The position numbers and the translations under genes were made by a program. From Planctomycetota bacterium (GTDB lineage: Bacteria; Planctomycetota; UBA11346), in NCBI GenBank assembly GCA_003136555.1, contig PLEW01000023.1, forward strand, positions 1-33,400: 33,400 nt of DNA, read 5' to 3'. The notes beneath the pieces are model-generated. The model was given only the letters and a program-made list of their open reading frames with translations. It ran no database searches and had not been told where the DNA came from. This document shows, piece after piece, positions 17,197-25,594 of this stretch (positions are counted from its first letter, which is position 1; every line of letters starts with the position of its first letter).

Positions 17197-18356
17197 GGGT
17201 CGTCGAGGGTCGCGGTGTTGGATGCGACCGTGCTGGGATCGTCGTCCCAGGTCGCCCAGCCGCTGGTGGTGGTGCCGCCGGAGCCGATCTGGTTGCGCTG
17301 CAGCCGCGCCCCGCGCAGGGATGAGCCGATGCCATCCCACACCAGCTGCATCACCTGCCCGGTTATCGGGCTGGTGCAGATCACCCGGCAGACGTTGACG
17401 AAGCGGTTGGTCTTGATGAAGCGCTGCATGCTGATCTGCACCTGCGGCCAGGTCGCCGGGGACTGGGCCACCAGGCTGCTCCCGTCGGTGGTGTCCTGGT
17501 TGAAGCGCAGCAGGGTCGGCAGGTTGCCCTGATAGTCGAGGTAGTAGTACTGCTGCTGGCTCAGCGAGTTGATCGCATAGGAGTTGGTCGGGCTGGTCAG
17601 GCCCATGGCGGTGCCCATGCTCAGGCGGTAGAGGCCATGGGGATAGTACTGCGGGCCCTCGGTGCTGGCGAAGGCGCCGCCCGGGGTGTCGAGCAGCAGC
17701 GGCTCGCCGTCATCGTTGGTCTGCCCGCCGGACCAGGGCTGGTAGCATTCGTAGAGGGTGTTGGCCGGGGCGTAGTCGAAGTAGCCGTAGTAGCCGAGGG
17801 CGTTGTGCAGGCTCCACAGCTGGTTGTAGAGCCAGGAATGCAGCACCGTCACCTGGCCATAGCTGCCGAAGGAGCCGGTGACGGTGACGGTGTTCGCAGT
17901 GTTGCCGAAGATGCTGTAGCGCCCCAGCAGCACGTTCGAGTTGCACTTCTCGGCGACATTGCCGTGCCACCACACGCGCGGGTCGGCCATCGGCCAGAGC
18001 TCGGCCGGATTCCAGCCGGTGCTCAGCTCGGGGGAGCCGCCCTGGTTGTAGGGCGAGACGTTGGACATGGGGGTGAAGGGCAGCCCGCCATTCATGTCCT
18101 TGCTGCGCAGCAGCTGGTAGCTGGGATTGTCGGGGTCGTCGTAGTCGGTCCAGAAATCGAGGTGCTCATGCGCCATCTGGCAGCCGAGCCGCATCAGCTG
18201 GTTCTCGGAGGCCAGGCGGTTGACGGTGGTGATGCTCTGGCTGGCGACGCGGAAGCCCGCCATCATGGTCAGCAGGATGACCATGCCGAGGGAGATCGCG
18301 AGCATCAGCTCGATGAGGGTGTAGGCGGCGGCAGGAGCGCGGCGGGCGGCGGTCAT
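17193..18356 (-). CDS. GspJ/PilW-like pseudopilin with prepilin N-terminus
   Basis: A 387-residue protein with an 11-residue leader and the prepilin signature YTLIELMLAISLGMVILLTMMAGF, with Glu at position 5 of the mature part (residue 16). The residue before the presumed cleavage site is Ala (AAA|YTLIE) instead of the usual Gly. The rest is a large periplasmic domain, with aromatic clusters such as QQQYYYLDYQGN and GYYGYFDYAPAN; canonical GspJ/PilW proteins are about 200-350 residues. The C-terminus has VCRVICTSPITGQVMQLVWDG. It overlaps both neighbours by ATGA. By place and N-terminus it corresponds to GspJ or PilW, the middle member of the I-J-K tip complex. No function can be assigned to the globular domain. 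Confidence 0.8.
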   Translation of the reverse strand: MTAARRAPAAAYTLIELMLAISLGMVILLTMMAGFRVASQSITTVNRLASENQLMRLGCQMAHEHLDFWTDYDDPDNPSYQLLRSKDMNGGLPFTPMSNVSPYNQGGSPELSTGWNPAELWPMADPRVWWHGNVAEKCNSNVLLGRYSIFGNTANTVTVTGSFGSYGQVTVLHSWLYNQLWSLHNALGYYGYFDYAPANTLYECYQPWSGGQTNDDGEPLLLDTPGGAFASTEGPQYYPHGLYRLSMGTAMGLTSPTNSYAINSLSQQQYYYLDYQGNLPTLLRFNQDTTDGSSLVAQSPATWPQVQISMQRFIKTNRFVNVCRVICTSPITGQVMQLVWDGIGSSLRGARLQRNQIGSGGTTTSGWATWDDDPSTVASNTATLDDP

Positions 18357-20368
18357 TTGAGCTTCAGCGTCAGGCGCGGATCGTAGTAGTTGTAGCGCGA
18401 GACCAGCAGCGCGCGCAGGCGGATCGAGGGCGGGATCGGCCCGCGGTCGAGCTTGCCGTTGAAGTTGCGGTCGGCGCCCCACAGGCCGAGGAACATGGCG
18501 ATCGAATTGGTCGAGCCTTGGAACTTGTCGTAGCCCTCGCCGTCGCTGCTGAGGATGCGCATGCTGCTGACATTGGCGCCGGTCGGCATGGTGGGCACGC
18601 CGGCATTGGTGTAGATGATGATCTTCTCGGGATTGCGGAACTGGAAGATGTGGTGGTCGGGCCACAGGCAGGCGCCCATGCGGCTGGCCATGGTGATCGG
18701 CTGGCCGTTGCTGATCTTGGGCGAGGAGAAGAGGTATTTGCTCGCATCGATGGTGGCGCTGGGCGCGGTCTCGACGTCCTGGTACGACTGCCAGTCGACC
18801 GACCAGAACACCAGCTGGCGGCAGCGCTCGGCGGGCTGGAACGGCTTGGCCAGGGTGAAGTTGCTGGAGATGGTGCTGAAGCGCGTGCCGGTGGGATCGA
18901 TGGGGGTGTCGGGGAAGCTGTAGCTGCGGCCGATGTTCTGGATCGCATGCGCCGGCAGCGGGCGCCACTGCTGGGCGGTGGTGGTGGTGCCGGAGATGGT
19001 CCCGGAGAGCGGCGGCGAGAGCAGATCGTACTCGATCAGCGGGTAGTCGGTCATGATCGCCCGCTGGGTGGGCCGCGGCGCACCCCAATCGTAGGGCTGG
19101 CTGGCGCAGTAGAGCATCGCCATCTGCATGCACAGCTCGTGGTAATAGACGATCAGGTCGTGGGTCAGGGTGATGGCGGGCGACGCCAGGGTGCTGTTCG
19201 GCGGGGTGATGGAGGGGATGGTCAGCCCGGTGCCGGTCGAGGGCTGCCCGCCGAGCTGGGCCAGCGTGTACCAGCGGGTCATGCAGGCCGAGGCGTGGGC
19301 GAGGAAGCGCAGCGACTGCACCCAGCTCCATCGTTGGATCTCGGGCACGACGGAGGCGTTGGTGAAGCTCGACATCGCCGAGGCCACCTGGGTGGTGGGG
19401 GTGAAGCCGCTCGCCGGCGCGTAGATCGAGCTGGGGACGCCCTTCTTGGCGCAGTACCACAAGGCCGCCTGGAGGTAGCTCATCGCGCCGGAGGCCTGGT
19501 GATTGCCGGTCAGCCCGTAGGCCAGGTAGCCCTGGGTGAACACCGTGCTGATGTCGCCGTCGATGGTGCCGCCAGTGCCGTTGGGATTGCCGGGGGCGCT
19601 GTCCGGGCCATTGGCGCCCACGCCTTCCCACAAGTTGATGAAGGCGGGATAGGAGAACGCGGGATTCCCGGCATAGATGAAGGAGACCGCATCCGGCGGC
19701 AGATGGTCCGGGGTGACGGCCGCCCCGGTCCAGTTGTAGCCGTAGCCCTCCTTCTCGCCGTGACCGGGGGGGGACGGGTAGGACTGGTAGTAGGGCCAGT
19801 CCTTCCAGGCGAGGTAGGCGACGTTGTTGTTCTGCGCATAGCCGGTGATGGCGAACACCAGGCGCTGGGTCTGGTTGTCGGTCGGCAGGGTGCTGTTCTG
19901 GGCCTCGACGGTATCCTCCAGGCCGCTGGTCTCCTGCGCCTGCGAGTAGTAGAGGTTGCCGCCCTGGGAGAGGATGTTCTGGATCTCGTCGTTGTCGGAA
20001 TCCAGACGCTGGGCGATGACGGTGGGTACCGGCATGATGCCATAGCGCGACGCCGAGACCCGCGATTCGAGGTCGGGTGTCATCACCCGGTAGCCGCACG
20101 GCACCTCCCAGGAGTCGGGGGCCTCGGTCTCGATGCTCGGGCTGGTGGTCGAGGTGTCGGCGAATTCCTGGACGATCTCCTCCGCCTTGACCCCGGCATA
20201 GATGCGCATGCGCGACATCTGCTCGGCCTGGATGCCGACCGGGAAGAGCATCAGCACGCTGACCACGCCGAAGGAGGCGATCGCCAGGGAGATGGCGATC
20301 TCGAACAGGGTGAAGCCGGACGATCTGCTGGGGCGGTGCACCGGAGCGGGCGGGGAGGCAGCGGACAT
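18353..20368 (-). CDS. Oversized GspI/PilV-like pseudopilin
   Basis: A 671-residue protein with an 18-residue leader ending in Ser-Ser-Gly and then FTLFEIAISLAIASFGVVSVLMLFPVGIQ, the N-methylation/prepilin peptidase motif with Glu at mature position 5. Canonical GspI/PilV subunits are about 120-200 residues, so the globular part here is three to five times larger. The ATG at 20368 is supported by AGGAAGG nine bases upstream. The periplasmic part is rich in Ser, Thr, Tyr, Trp and Gln and contains a Cys-containing helical region (HASACMTRWYTLAQ, HELCMQMAMLYCASQP). It ends in LWGADRNFNGKLDRGPIPP and RLRALLVSRYNYYDPRLTLKL. The DRNFNGKLD piece resembles a calcium-binding loop, which is typical of pseudopilins but usually found in other subunits. 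It is the first gene of the trio, coupled by ATGA to the next. Confidence 0.8.
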   Translation of the reverse strand: MSAASPPAPVHRPSRSSGFTLFEIAISLAIASFGVVSVLMLFPVGIQAEQMSRMRIYAGVKAEEIVQEFADTSTTSPSIETEAPDSWEVPCGYRVMTPDLESRVSASRYGIMPVPTVIAQRLDSDNDEIQNILSQGGNLYYSQAQETSGLEDTVEAQNSTLPTDNQTQRLVFAITGYAQNNNVAYLAWKDWPYYQSYPSPPGHGEKEGYGYNWTGAAVTPDHLPPDAVSFIYAGNPAFSYPAFINLWEGVGANGPDSAPGNPNGTGGTIDGDISTVFTQGYLAYGLTGNHQASGAMSYLQAALWYCAKKGVPSSIYAPASGFTPTTQVASAMSSFTNASVVPEIQRWSWVQSLRFLAHASACMTRWYTLAQLGGQPSTGTGLTIPSITPPNSTLASPAITLTHDLIVYYHELCMQMAMLYCASQPYDWGAPRPTQRAIMTDYPLIEYDLLSPPLSGTISGTTTTAQQWRPLPAHAIQNIGRSYSFPDTPIDPTGTRFSTISSNFTLAKPFQPAERCRQLVFWSVDWQSYQDVETAPSATIDASKYLFSSPKISNGQPITMASRMGACLWPDHHIFQFRNPEKIIIYTNAGVPTMPTGANVSSMRILSSDGEGYDKFQGSTNSIAMFLGLWGADRNFNGKLDRGPIPPSIRLRALLVSRYNYYDPRLTLKLK

Positions 20369-20506
20369 CAGATGCGCCCTTCCTGGTCTCGGGGTGGGTG
20401 GTGATCGCTGCAGCGGTCGCAGGCGCGCGGTAGGCGCAGCGGTGAGCCGATGTGGGCCTCGTGGACCCATCGCCCGATGGTCTCTGCCTGCGGGTCAACG
20501 CCGGCC

Positions 20507-20515
20507 ATTCTATCA
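20507..20515 (-). promoter_or_regulatory. Candidate extended -10 promoter of the pseudopilin operon
   Basis: On the minus strand the bases read TGATAGAAT, which is an extended -10 element (TG, one base, TAGAAT). It lies about 140 bases before the first pseudopilin ATG. No good -35 hexamer accompanies it, which extended -10 promoters tolerate. This is a prediction by eye. Confidence 0.3.
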
Positions 20516-20928
20516 GGTAGCGGCTCGACGTCTGTAGGAAGCTTGCGTGTTTAGACTAGACCTTAATTGACATCAGCGCTGCGCAGCGGTGCGAGGGCCG
20601 TATCTGGATGCAATCCCGCCTGCGAACCGGACACCGGATGTGGGTAGGCGAAGCGGCGCTGTATCACCGCATGCTCGTGCGGCATTGACGAGGCAGAGCG
20701 GCAGGTGCGGGTGCGGGTGCGACAGCACCCAGCACACCTCCGAATAGCACTGGTTAGCACTCTCTTCAGCTCGATTTGGCCAGTCCCGCGATTTCTGGCG
20801 GCCTCACCCGAGGTGGCCGCACGGCATGTCTCGACAGCAGCGCTGCGGCGCGCTGGCGACCAGCGCCGGAGCAGCGATGCAACTCGTTATCTGGTCGCCA
20901 TCTCCAGCGGTTTTCACGCGCGAGGGTG

Positions 20929-20953
20929 CGGACCGCGGACGATCCGCGGTCCG
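20929..20953. repeat. Perfect GC-rich inverted repeat, 11-base arms
   Basis: CGGACCGCGGA (20929-20939) and TCCGCGGTCCG (20943-20953) are exact reverse complements around a 3-base centre. It does not follow any gene end, so it is not an obvious terminator. It may be an operator or a hairpin, or the scar of a lost gene. Confidence 0.6.
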
Positions 20954-21044
20954 GTCACCCGGCGGATGACCAGGCAGCACAGGCCCGGTGAGTGACGAAG
21001 ACGCTGCGCAGAGCACGGCGCAGCGCAACGACGGGCTTGCTGAA

Positions 21045-21063
21045 ACATATCAAAATGATATGT
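21045..21063. promoter_or_regulatory. AT-rich 19-base palindrome, candidate operator/promoter of the glycoside-hydrolase gene
   Basis: ACATATCA and TGATATGT are perfect reverse complements around AAA. It is a strikingly AT-rich island in GC-rich DNA, about 240 bases ahead of the GTG start at 21305. A TTGCTG lies just before it and TATGTAT-like bases lie in its right arm, so it may overlap a promoter. The symmetry suggests a dimeric regulator site. Confidence 0.45.
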
Positions 21064-21304
21064 ATTTTCAGTCCCTGGTGGTCGGCGGAGCCAGCGCTGG
21101 CGGCAGCACCGTCGCGGCCGCAGTCAGCGGAGGCGCAGGCGCATCCGGCCACGCGTATCGCCTTGTGCCCGGTCCAGCCCGTCCAGGTCGCCTGTCACAC
21201 TGGCAGGACGAGCAGGTTTCTCCGTCAGTCCGCTGTGCGTGCCATCATCCTCGCCTCCGCCGTCCGCCGCGCTGGCATCGCCTCTTCACCGAAAGGGTCT
21301 GCGC

Positions 21305-24300
21305 GTGTCCAGAGCCATCACCGCCGCCATCATCATCCTGGCCTTCCTCGTCGTCCATCCGCTGGCGGTGTGCGAGGACATCCCCCTGATCGATGCCGCG
21401 GATCCGGGCAAGGGCTGGCACTTCAACAACGGCGCCGAATTCCCGGGCGCGAAGGGTTCTGTCAGCGTCGATCCGATGGTGGTGAAGGATGGCAAGCCCA
21501 GCCTGCGCCTGATCTCCGACCTCAGCGGCGGCGGCAACTACTGCGACATGAGCCGTGACGTAGCCGAGCAGAAGCTCGAGGTCGAGAGCGTCTCGTTCTG
21601 GCTCAAGGCCCCGGGCCTGAGCGGGGTCAGCATGCGCCTGATCGACGGCGTGAACCGCTGCCACCAGATCAGCCTCAAGCTCGATCCGCCGTCCGACGAC
21701 TGGCGGCTGGTCACCTTCCCGATCCAGCGCTTCTTCGAGAAGCGCGGCACCGCCGAGGCCGTGCAGGGAGTGGAGAAGTACGAATCCTGGGGTGGCGATC
21801 CCAAGCAGGGGGACGGCTGGATCGGCCAGCTGCGCGCCTTCATCCTGCTGGTCGGCCGCCATGGCGTGGCCTCGTCGGTATGGATCTCGCAGCTGGTCGC
21901 CTCGGTGCGCGCGGGGACCATCGGCTGGTCCTGCGGCTTCGAGGATTCCTCCGCGCTGCCGAGCGGTTGGAAGCATGAGGGCGCGGTCTGCGTGGTCGGC
22001 CAGGATGCCTTCAAGGGCTCACGCGCGGTGATGCTCGAGCGCAGCGCGGCGACGCGCAATCAGCCATGCTCCCTCACCAGCGCGAGCTTCCCGGTCGCCC
22101 CCGGGCTGTGGGAGGTTTCGGCGGCGCTGTCCACTGACCTCGAATCGCCCGATGCCTCGTACTGCGGCTCGCTGCATTTCGAGGCCTTGGATGCCCATGG
22201 CGCGGTGATCGAGTCGACCGAGATCGCCACCCCCTATGGCCAGCGCGCCTGGCAGCTGGTGGGCAAGCACGTGGTCACGCCGTACCAGACCGTCAGCGGC
22301 CGCCTGGTGGCACGCATCGAGAAGACCGTCGGGCGCTTCCGCCTCGATGAGTTTGGCGTCAAGCCGCTCAATACCGCACGCAAGCTCCCGGCGGTCGAGC
22401 GCCTGGTGCTGTCGACGCCCGCGCTCGGCAACCTCTTCACCCCGGAGGCCGCGCGCACGGTCACCCTCACGGTCGAGTCCACGCGCGAACTCGCCGACGC
22501 GGAACGCGTGCTGAGCTGGTGCGTGCGCGACAACTGGGGCGCCGAGCAGTCCGCGCCGGCGACCGTGACGGTGGCTGCTGACGGGAGGAACAAGAACCGC
22601 TTCCGCTACCGCGCCAGCGTCGATCTCGCCGCCATCCCGCTCGACATCGGCCGCTACTACGAGATCCATGCCCAGGTCCCGCTCGCCGACAACGAGCCCT
22701 ACCGCAACAGCGCCGGCTTTGCCATCCTGCCGATCGCCGCCTCAAAGGCCTTCCCGCCATCCAAGATCCCGTTCACCTCGCGCGATTGGGACAACCGCAT
22801 CGGCGAGTACATCCGCCTGAGCGACCGCCTGGGCTTCCGCATCATCGGCCTGTGGGGCGGGGCGGAGGTGGCACCGCCATACAAGGCCGGCGCACCCGGC
22901 ATCGAGCTGTGCAAAGAGCTCGGCGCGGCGGTCCTCACCGGCTGCCCCGCCAACCTCAATGCCATCGAGTACCACCACCCCGGCTGGGAGAAGTGGACCG
23001 ACGAGGCGGCCATCCGCGGTGCGGTGCGCAGCTGGTTCACCGCCTATGGCAGCCATCCGATCAAGCCCATCGTGGTCAACCTCGGCAATGAACCGCATGG
23101 CACCGGGGAGCAGGTGAAGCAGCAGGTGCGGGCCTACAAGATCGCCTACGACGAGATCAAGAAGGCGGCTCCTGACGCCATCGTCGTGGCGACCTCGGTC
23201 CCGGCCACCGAAGAGTACTTCCAGGCCGGCTACCAGGACGCCTGCGACGCCTTCGACTTCCATGTCTACGAGACCCCTGCCGACGTCCGCAGGGGGCTGA
23301 AGGAGTACCAGGTGCTGATGGCCAAATACCACTGCGTCAAGCCGGTGTGGGCAACCGAGATCGGGCTCAACAGCCAGGGGCTGACCAGGCAGCACATCGC
23401 CTCCGACATGATGAAGAAGTTCGCCGCCTTCTTCGGCGGCGGCGGGGCCAACATGAACTGGTTCGACCTGCTCTATCCGGATGGCGATGGCAAGGCCCTG
23501 GGGACCTCGGGCGACGCGTTCAACATGTTCGACAGCCGCTACAGCGCCTATGCCGCGCGCATCGATGCGGTCTCCTGCTACAACCTCATCAACGGCATCC
23601 TCGACAAGACCGTGGCGCAGGAGCGCATCTGGAGCGACGGCACCTACGCCTGCCTGTTCCGCAATGCCGAGGGCAAGTGCTTCGCCATCATCTACCGCGA
23701 ACAGGGCCGCGCTGACATCACCCTGCCGCTGGGCGGGGCCAGCGATGTGGTGGCGATCGCCATCGATGGCCGGCGGACGGCCCTGACGGCCTCCCCGCGC
23801 GGCATCGGACTGACTGTCGGTCCCGATCCGGTCCTGCTGAGCTATTCCGGAGCGGCCACCCTGCCCGAGCGGCTGGGCGAGCCGATGCTGGCGATCACCG
23901 CCTCGCCGGTGCGCCTGATGCGCGGCACCCCCGGGGTGGTCGAGGTGACCACCAGCGGCGATGCCAGCCTGGTGTCGCTGACCGCCCCGCCGGGCTGGAC
24001 CATCGCGCGCGCCGGGGCGAAGCCGCTGCGCTTCACCATCATCTCGCCCGAGGCCAGCCTGGCGCGCGAAGGCGACATCATCGTGCGCCTGGCCGATCCG
24101 GCCGGCGGCTGCATCGCGCTGGCCGGCTGCCGGCCCATCCTCACCGGCCGGCTTGCGGTCGAGCTCCGCTCGCACGCTCATGACGGCAAGCCGGCGATCG
24201 AGATGGTGGTCTCCAACCAGTCTCCCCAGGCGCAGAGCGTGACCTGGGCGCTGACCCTGGTGGCCGAGCGTGCGCTGGTCGGCGGGACCTATGCCGCACC

Positions 24301-24484
24301 GGTCAAGACCACCGCCTACTTCGGTGAAGCGGGCACCGGCTCGCTCGCGGTCCCGGCCGCCAACCAGGCGCAGGTCGCGATACCGCTGGTCGGCACCGCG
24401 GCGGGCCGGCTGTACCAGGTCGCCGCCGTGATCACCGATGCCAGCGGCGGCACCATCACCGCCGAGGCCGAACTCGCCCCCTGA
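21305..24484 (+). CDS. Large secreted multidomain glycoside-hydrolase-like protein (clan A)
   Basis: A 1059-residue protein. The GTG at 21305 is chosen because GAAAGG lies about eight bases upstream and it yields a signal sequence (SRAITAAIIILAFLVVHPLAVC) that ends in a cysteine-containing site. A lipoprotein is possible but not clear. Residues about 30-200 and 205-355 look like two carbohydrate-binding jelly-roll domains, followed by a beta domain at about 365-475. A TIM barrel at about 485-760 shows VVNLGNEPHG with Glu596 (acid/base) and VWATEIGLN with Glu685 (nucleophile), the clan-A retaining pattern seen in GH5, GH39 and relatives. A beta-sandwich region at about 770-855 (ending PVLLSYSGAA) and further beta modules complete the protein. 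It probably degrades a plant or algal polysaccharide outside the cytoplasm; the exact substrate is unknown. It converges on the deacetylase gene with 19 bases between. Confidence 0.85.
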   Translation: MSRAITAAIIILAFLVVHPLAVCEDIPLIDAADPGKGWHFNNGAEFPGAKGSVSVDPMVVKDGKPSLRLISDLSGGGNYCDMSRDVAEQKLEVESVSFWLKAPGLSGVSMRLIDGVNRCHQISLKLDPPSDDWRLVTFPIQRFFEKRGTAEAVQGVEKYESWGGDPKQGDGWIGQLRAFILLVGRHGVASSVWISQLVASVRAGTIGWSCGFEDSSALPSGWKHEGAVCVVGQDAFKGSRAVMLERSAATRNQPCSLTSASFPVAPGLWEVSAALSTDLESPDASYCGSLHFEALDAHGAVIESTEIATPYGQRAWQLVGKHVVTPYQTVSGRLVARIEKTVGRFRLDEFGVKPLNTARKLPAVERLVLSTPALGNLFTPEAARTVTLTVESTRELADAERVLSWCVRDNWGAEQSAPATVTVAADGRNKNRFRYRASVDLAAIPLDIGRYYEIHAQVPLADNEPYRNSAGFAILPIAASKAFPPSKIPFTSRDWDNRIGEYIRLSDRLGFRIIGLWGGAEVAPPYKAGAPGIELCKELGAAVLTGCPANLNAIEYHHPGWEKWTDEAAIRGAVRSWFTAYGSHPIKPIVVNLGNEPHGTGEQVKQQVRAYKIAYDEIKKAAPDAIVVATSVPATEEYFQAGYQDACDAFDFHVYETPADVRRGLKEYQVLMAKYHCVKPVWATEIGLNSQGLTRQHIASDMMKKFAAFFGGGGANMNWFDLLYPDGDGKALGTSGDAFNMFDSRYSAYAARIDAVSCYNLINGILDKTVAQERIWSDGTYACLFRNAEGKCFAIIYREQGRADITLPLGGASDVVAIAIDGRRTALTASPRGIGLTVGPDPVLLSYSGAATLPERLGEPMLAITASPVRLMRGTPGVVEVTTSGDASLVSLTAPPGWTIARAGAKPLRFTIISPEASLAREGDIIVRLADPAGGCIALAGCRPILTGRLAVELRSHAHDGKPAIEMVVSNQSPQAQSVTWALTLVAERALVGGTYAAPVKTTAYFGEAGTGSLAVPAANQAQVAIPLVGTAAGRLYQVAAVITDASGGTITAEAELAP

Positions 24485-24503
24485 GCGCGGCTCCGCCGGG
24501 CAC

Positions 24504-25505
24504 TCAGCGCCAGGTGACGGTCACGGGAGCGGCACTGGGCGCGATGGCGCAGCGGATGATGCGGTTCAGGCAGGTCGCCGGCAGCGTCGTCGTGCCCGGT
24601 GCACGCACCGCCACCACATCCGTAGGCGTGCCATCGCAGGCAATGGTGACCGTCAAGGGGACGGCATAGAGGGCCTCATCGAGCGGACTGGTGAGCAGGA
24701 TGGTGGCGCGGTGATCGCCCATGGTGGCGGTCAGCGTGCAAGCGGCCACCTCCCGGCGGTAGCGGCCGATGGTGCCCAGGGGGGCGATCCACAGCTGCGC
24801 CTGCTTGCCGGCGATGTAGTCGAGGTGGCTCTGGAACACCGCGCGGTTGGCAAACGGGGAATAGCCCTTCTCGATCGCATGGATCATGCCGGTCAGCAGG
24901 GAGTGGCTGGCGATCGCGGCATCGACCCAGGCGTTCGCCTGCTCGACGGTGAAGCCGGCGCCGCCGTAGGCCTTGCGTTCGCCGCCAGTGGACACTGCAT
25001 GGGTGGCGGCGACCAAGGCTCGCGATTCGGGCGTCTCGGCGTTGTAGGGATAGCAGAAGGTCACGCAGGGCATGCCGATCTCGGCGGCGATGCGCCGCTG
25101 CGCACCGACGATCTCCTGCTCGAGCGAGGCCGCAGCGGTCGTGCCGAAGTTCGGATGGGTCATCGAGTGGTTGCCGATCTCATGACCGCTTGCGGCGATC
25201 CGGCGCCAATCATCCCAGCCGGTCGCCTGCGCGCTGCCTGCCCCATCGTGGACCTTGCCAGGGTTGATCACGAAGGTGGCTTTCAGGCCGAGCGCATCGA
25301 GCATTGGCACGGCGATCTGCACCTGCTCGGGCAGCCCATCGTCGAACACCAGGGCTATGGCCGCGGCCTTGGCATCCATCCAGCGCGCGACCTGAACGGG
25401 GCCGGACCGGGGCAGCGGCTGGGACTCCGCCCCGTATGCACCGGCCAGCACCGGCAGCAGCAGCATCACTGGCAGCAGGTTGGTGATCGACCGCGTCCCG
25501 GACAT
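24504..25505 (-). CDS. Secreted polysaccharide deacetylase (NodB-homology, CE4)
   Basis: A 333-residue protein with a signal peptide (about 1-26, NLLPVMLLLPVLAGAYGAES). The ATG at 25505 has GGAG five bases upstream. NodB motif 1 is LVFDDG with Asp55 and Asp56; motif 2 is HEIGNHSMTH with His113 and His117 as metal ligands; motif 3 is CYPYN (about 151-155), where many relatives have an Arg before the Pro. It is therefore a metal-dependent deacetylase acting on N- or O-acetylated glycans outside the cytoplasm. The C-terminal 90 residues form a beta domain that is not part of the catalytic fold. It converges with the large hydrolase gene, so it may work on the same polymer, but they are not one transcript. 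Confidence 0.9.
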   Translation of the reverse strand: MSGTRSITNLLPVMLLLPVLAGAYGAESQPLPRSGPVQVARWMDAKAAAIALVFDDGLPEQVQIAVPMLDALGLKATFVINPGKVHDGAGSAQATGWDDWRRIAASGHEIGNHSMTHPNFGTTAAASLEQEIVGAQRRIAAEIGMPCVTFCYPYNAETPESRALVAATHAVSTGGERKAYGGAGFTVEQANAWVDAAIASHSLLTGMIHAIEKGYSPFANRAVFQSHLDYIAGKQAQLWIAPLGTIGRYRREVAACTLTATMGDHRATILLTSPLDEALYAVPLTVTIACDGTPTDVVAVRAPGTTTLPATCLNRIIRCAIAPSAAPVTVTWR

Positions 25506-25594
25506 GTCAGCTCCAGCGCACGACCCTAGCGCGCTGGAGCATGTGCACAATGCCAGCCAATGCCGGCTGCAGGCCATTCCCGGCTGGTCCGTGG

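Larger units (their letters stand above)
20369..21304. other. Long gene-free divergent region between the pseudopilin operon and a glycoside-hydrolase gene
   Basis: More than 900 bases hold no gene I can support; short frames on both strands lack motifs and starts. The segment contains the putative minus-strand promoter at about 20507-20515, a perfect 11-base-arm inverted repeat at 20929-20953 and an AT-rich palindrome at 21045-21063. Three copies of GGTGCG lie at 20704-20721. Confidence 0.5.

Noticed and set aside
20704-20721. Three tandem copies of GGTGCG
   Set aside because: Too short and too GC-rich to distinguish from chance; no associated gene or structure.
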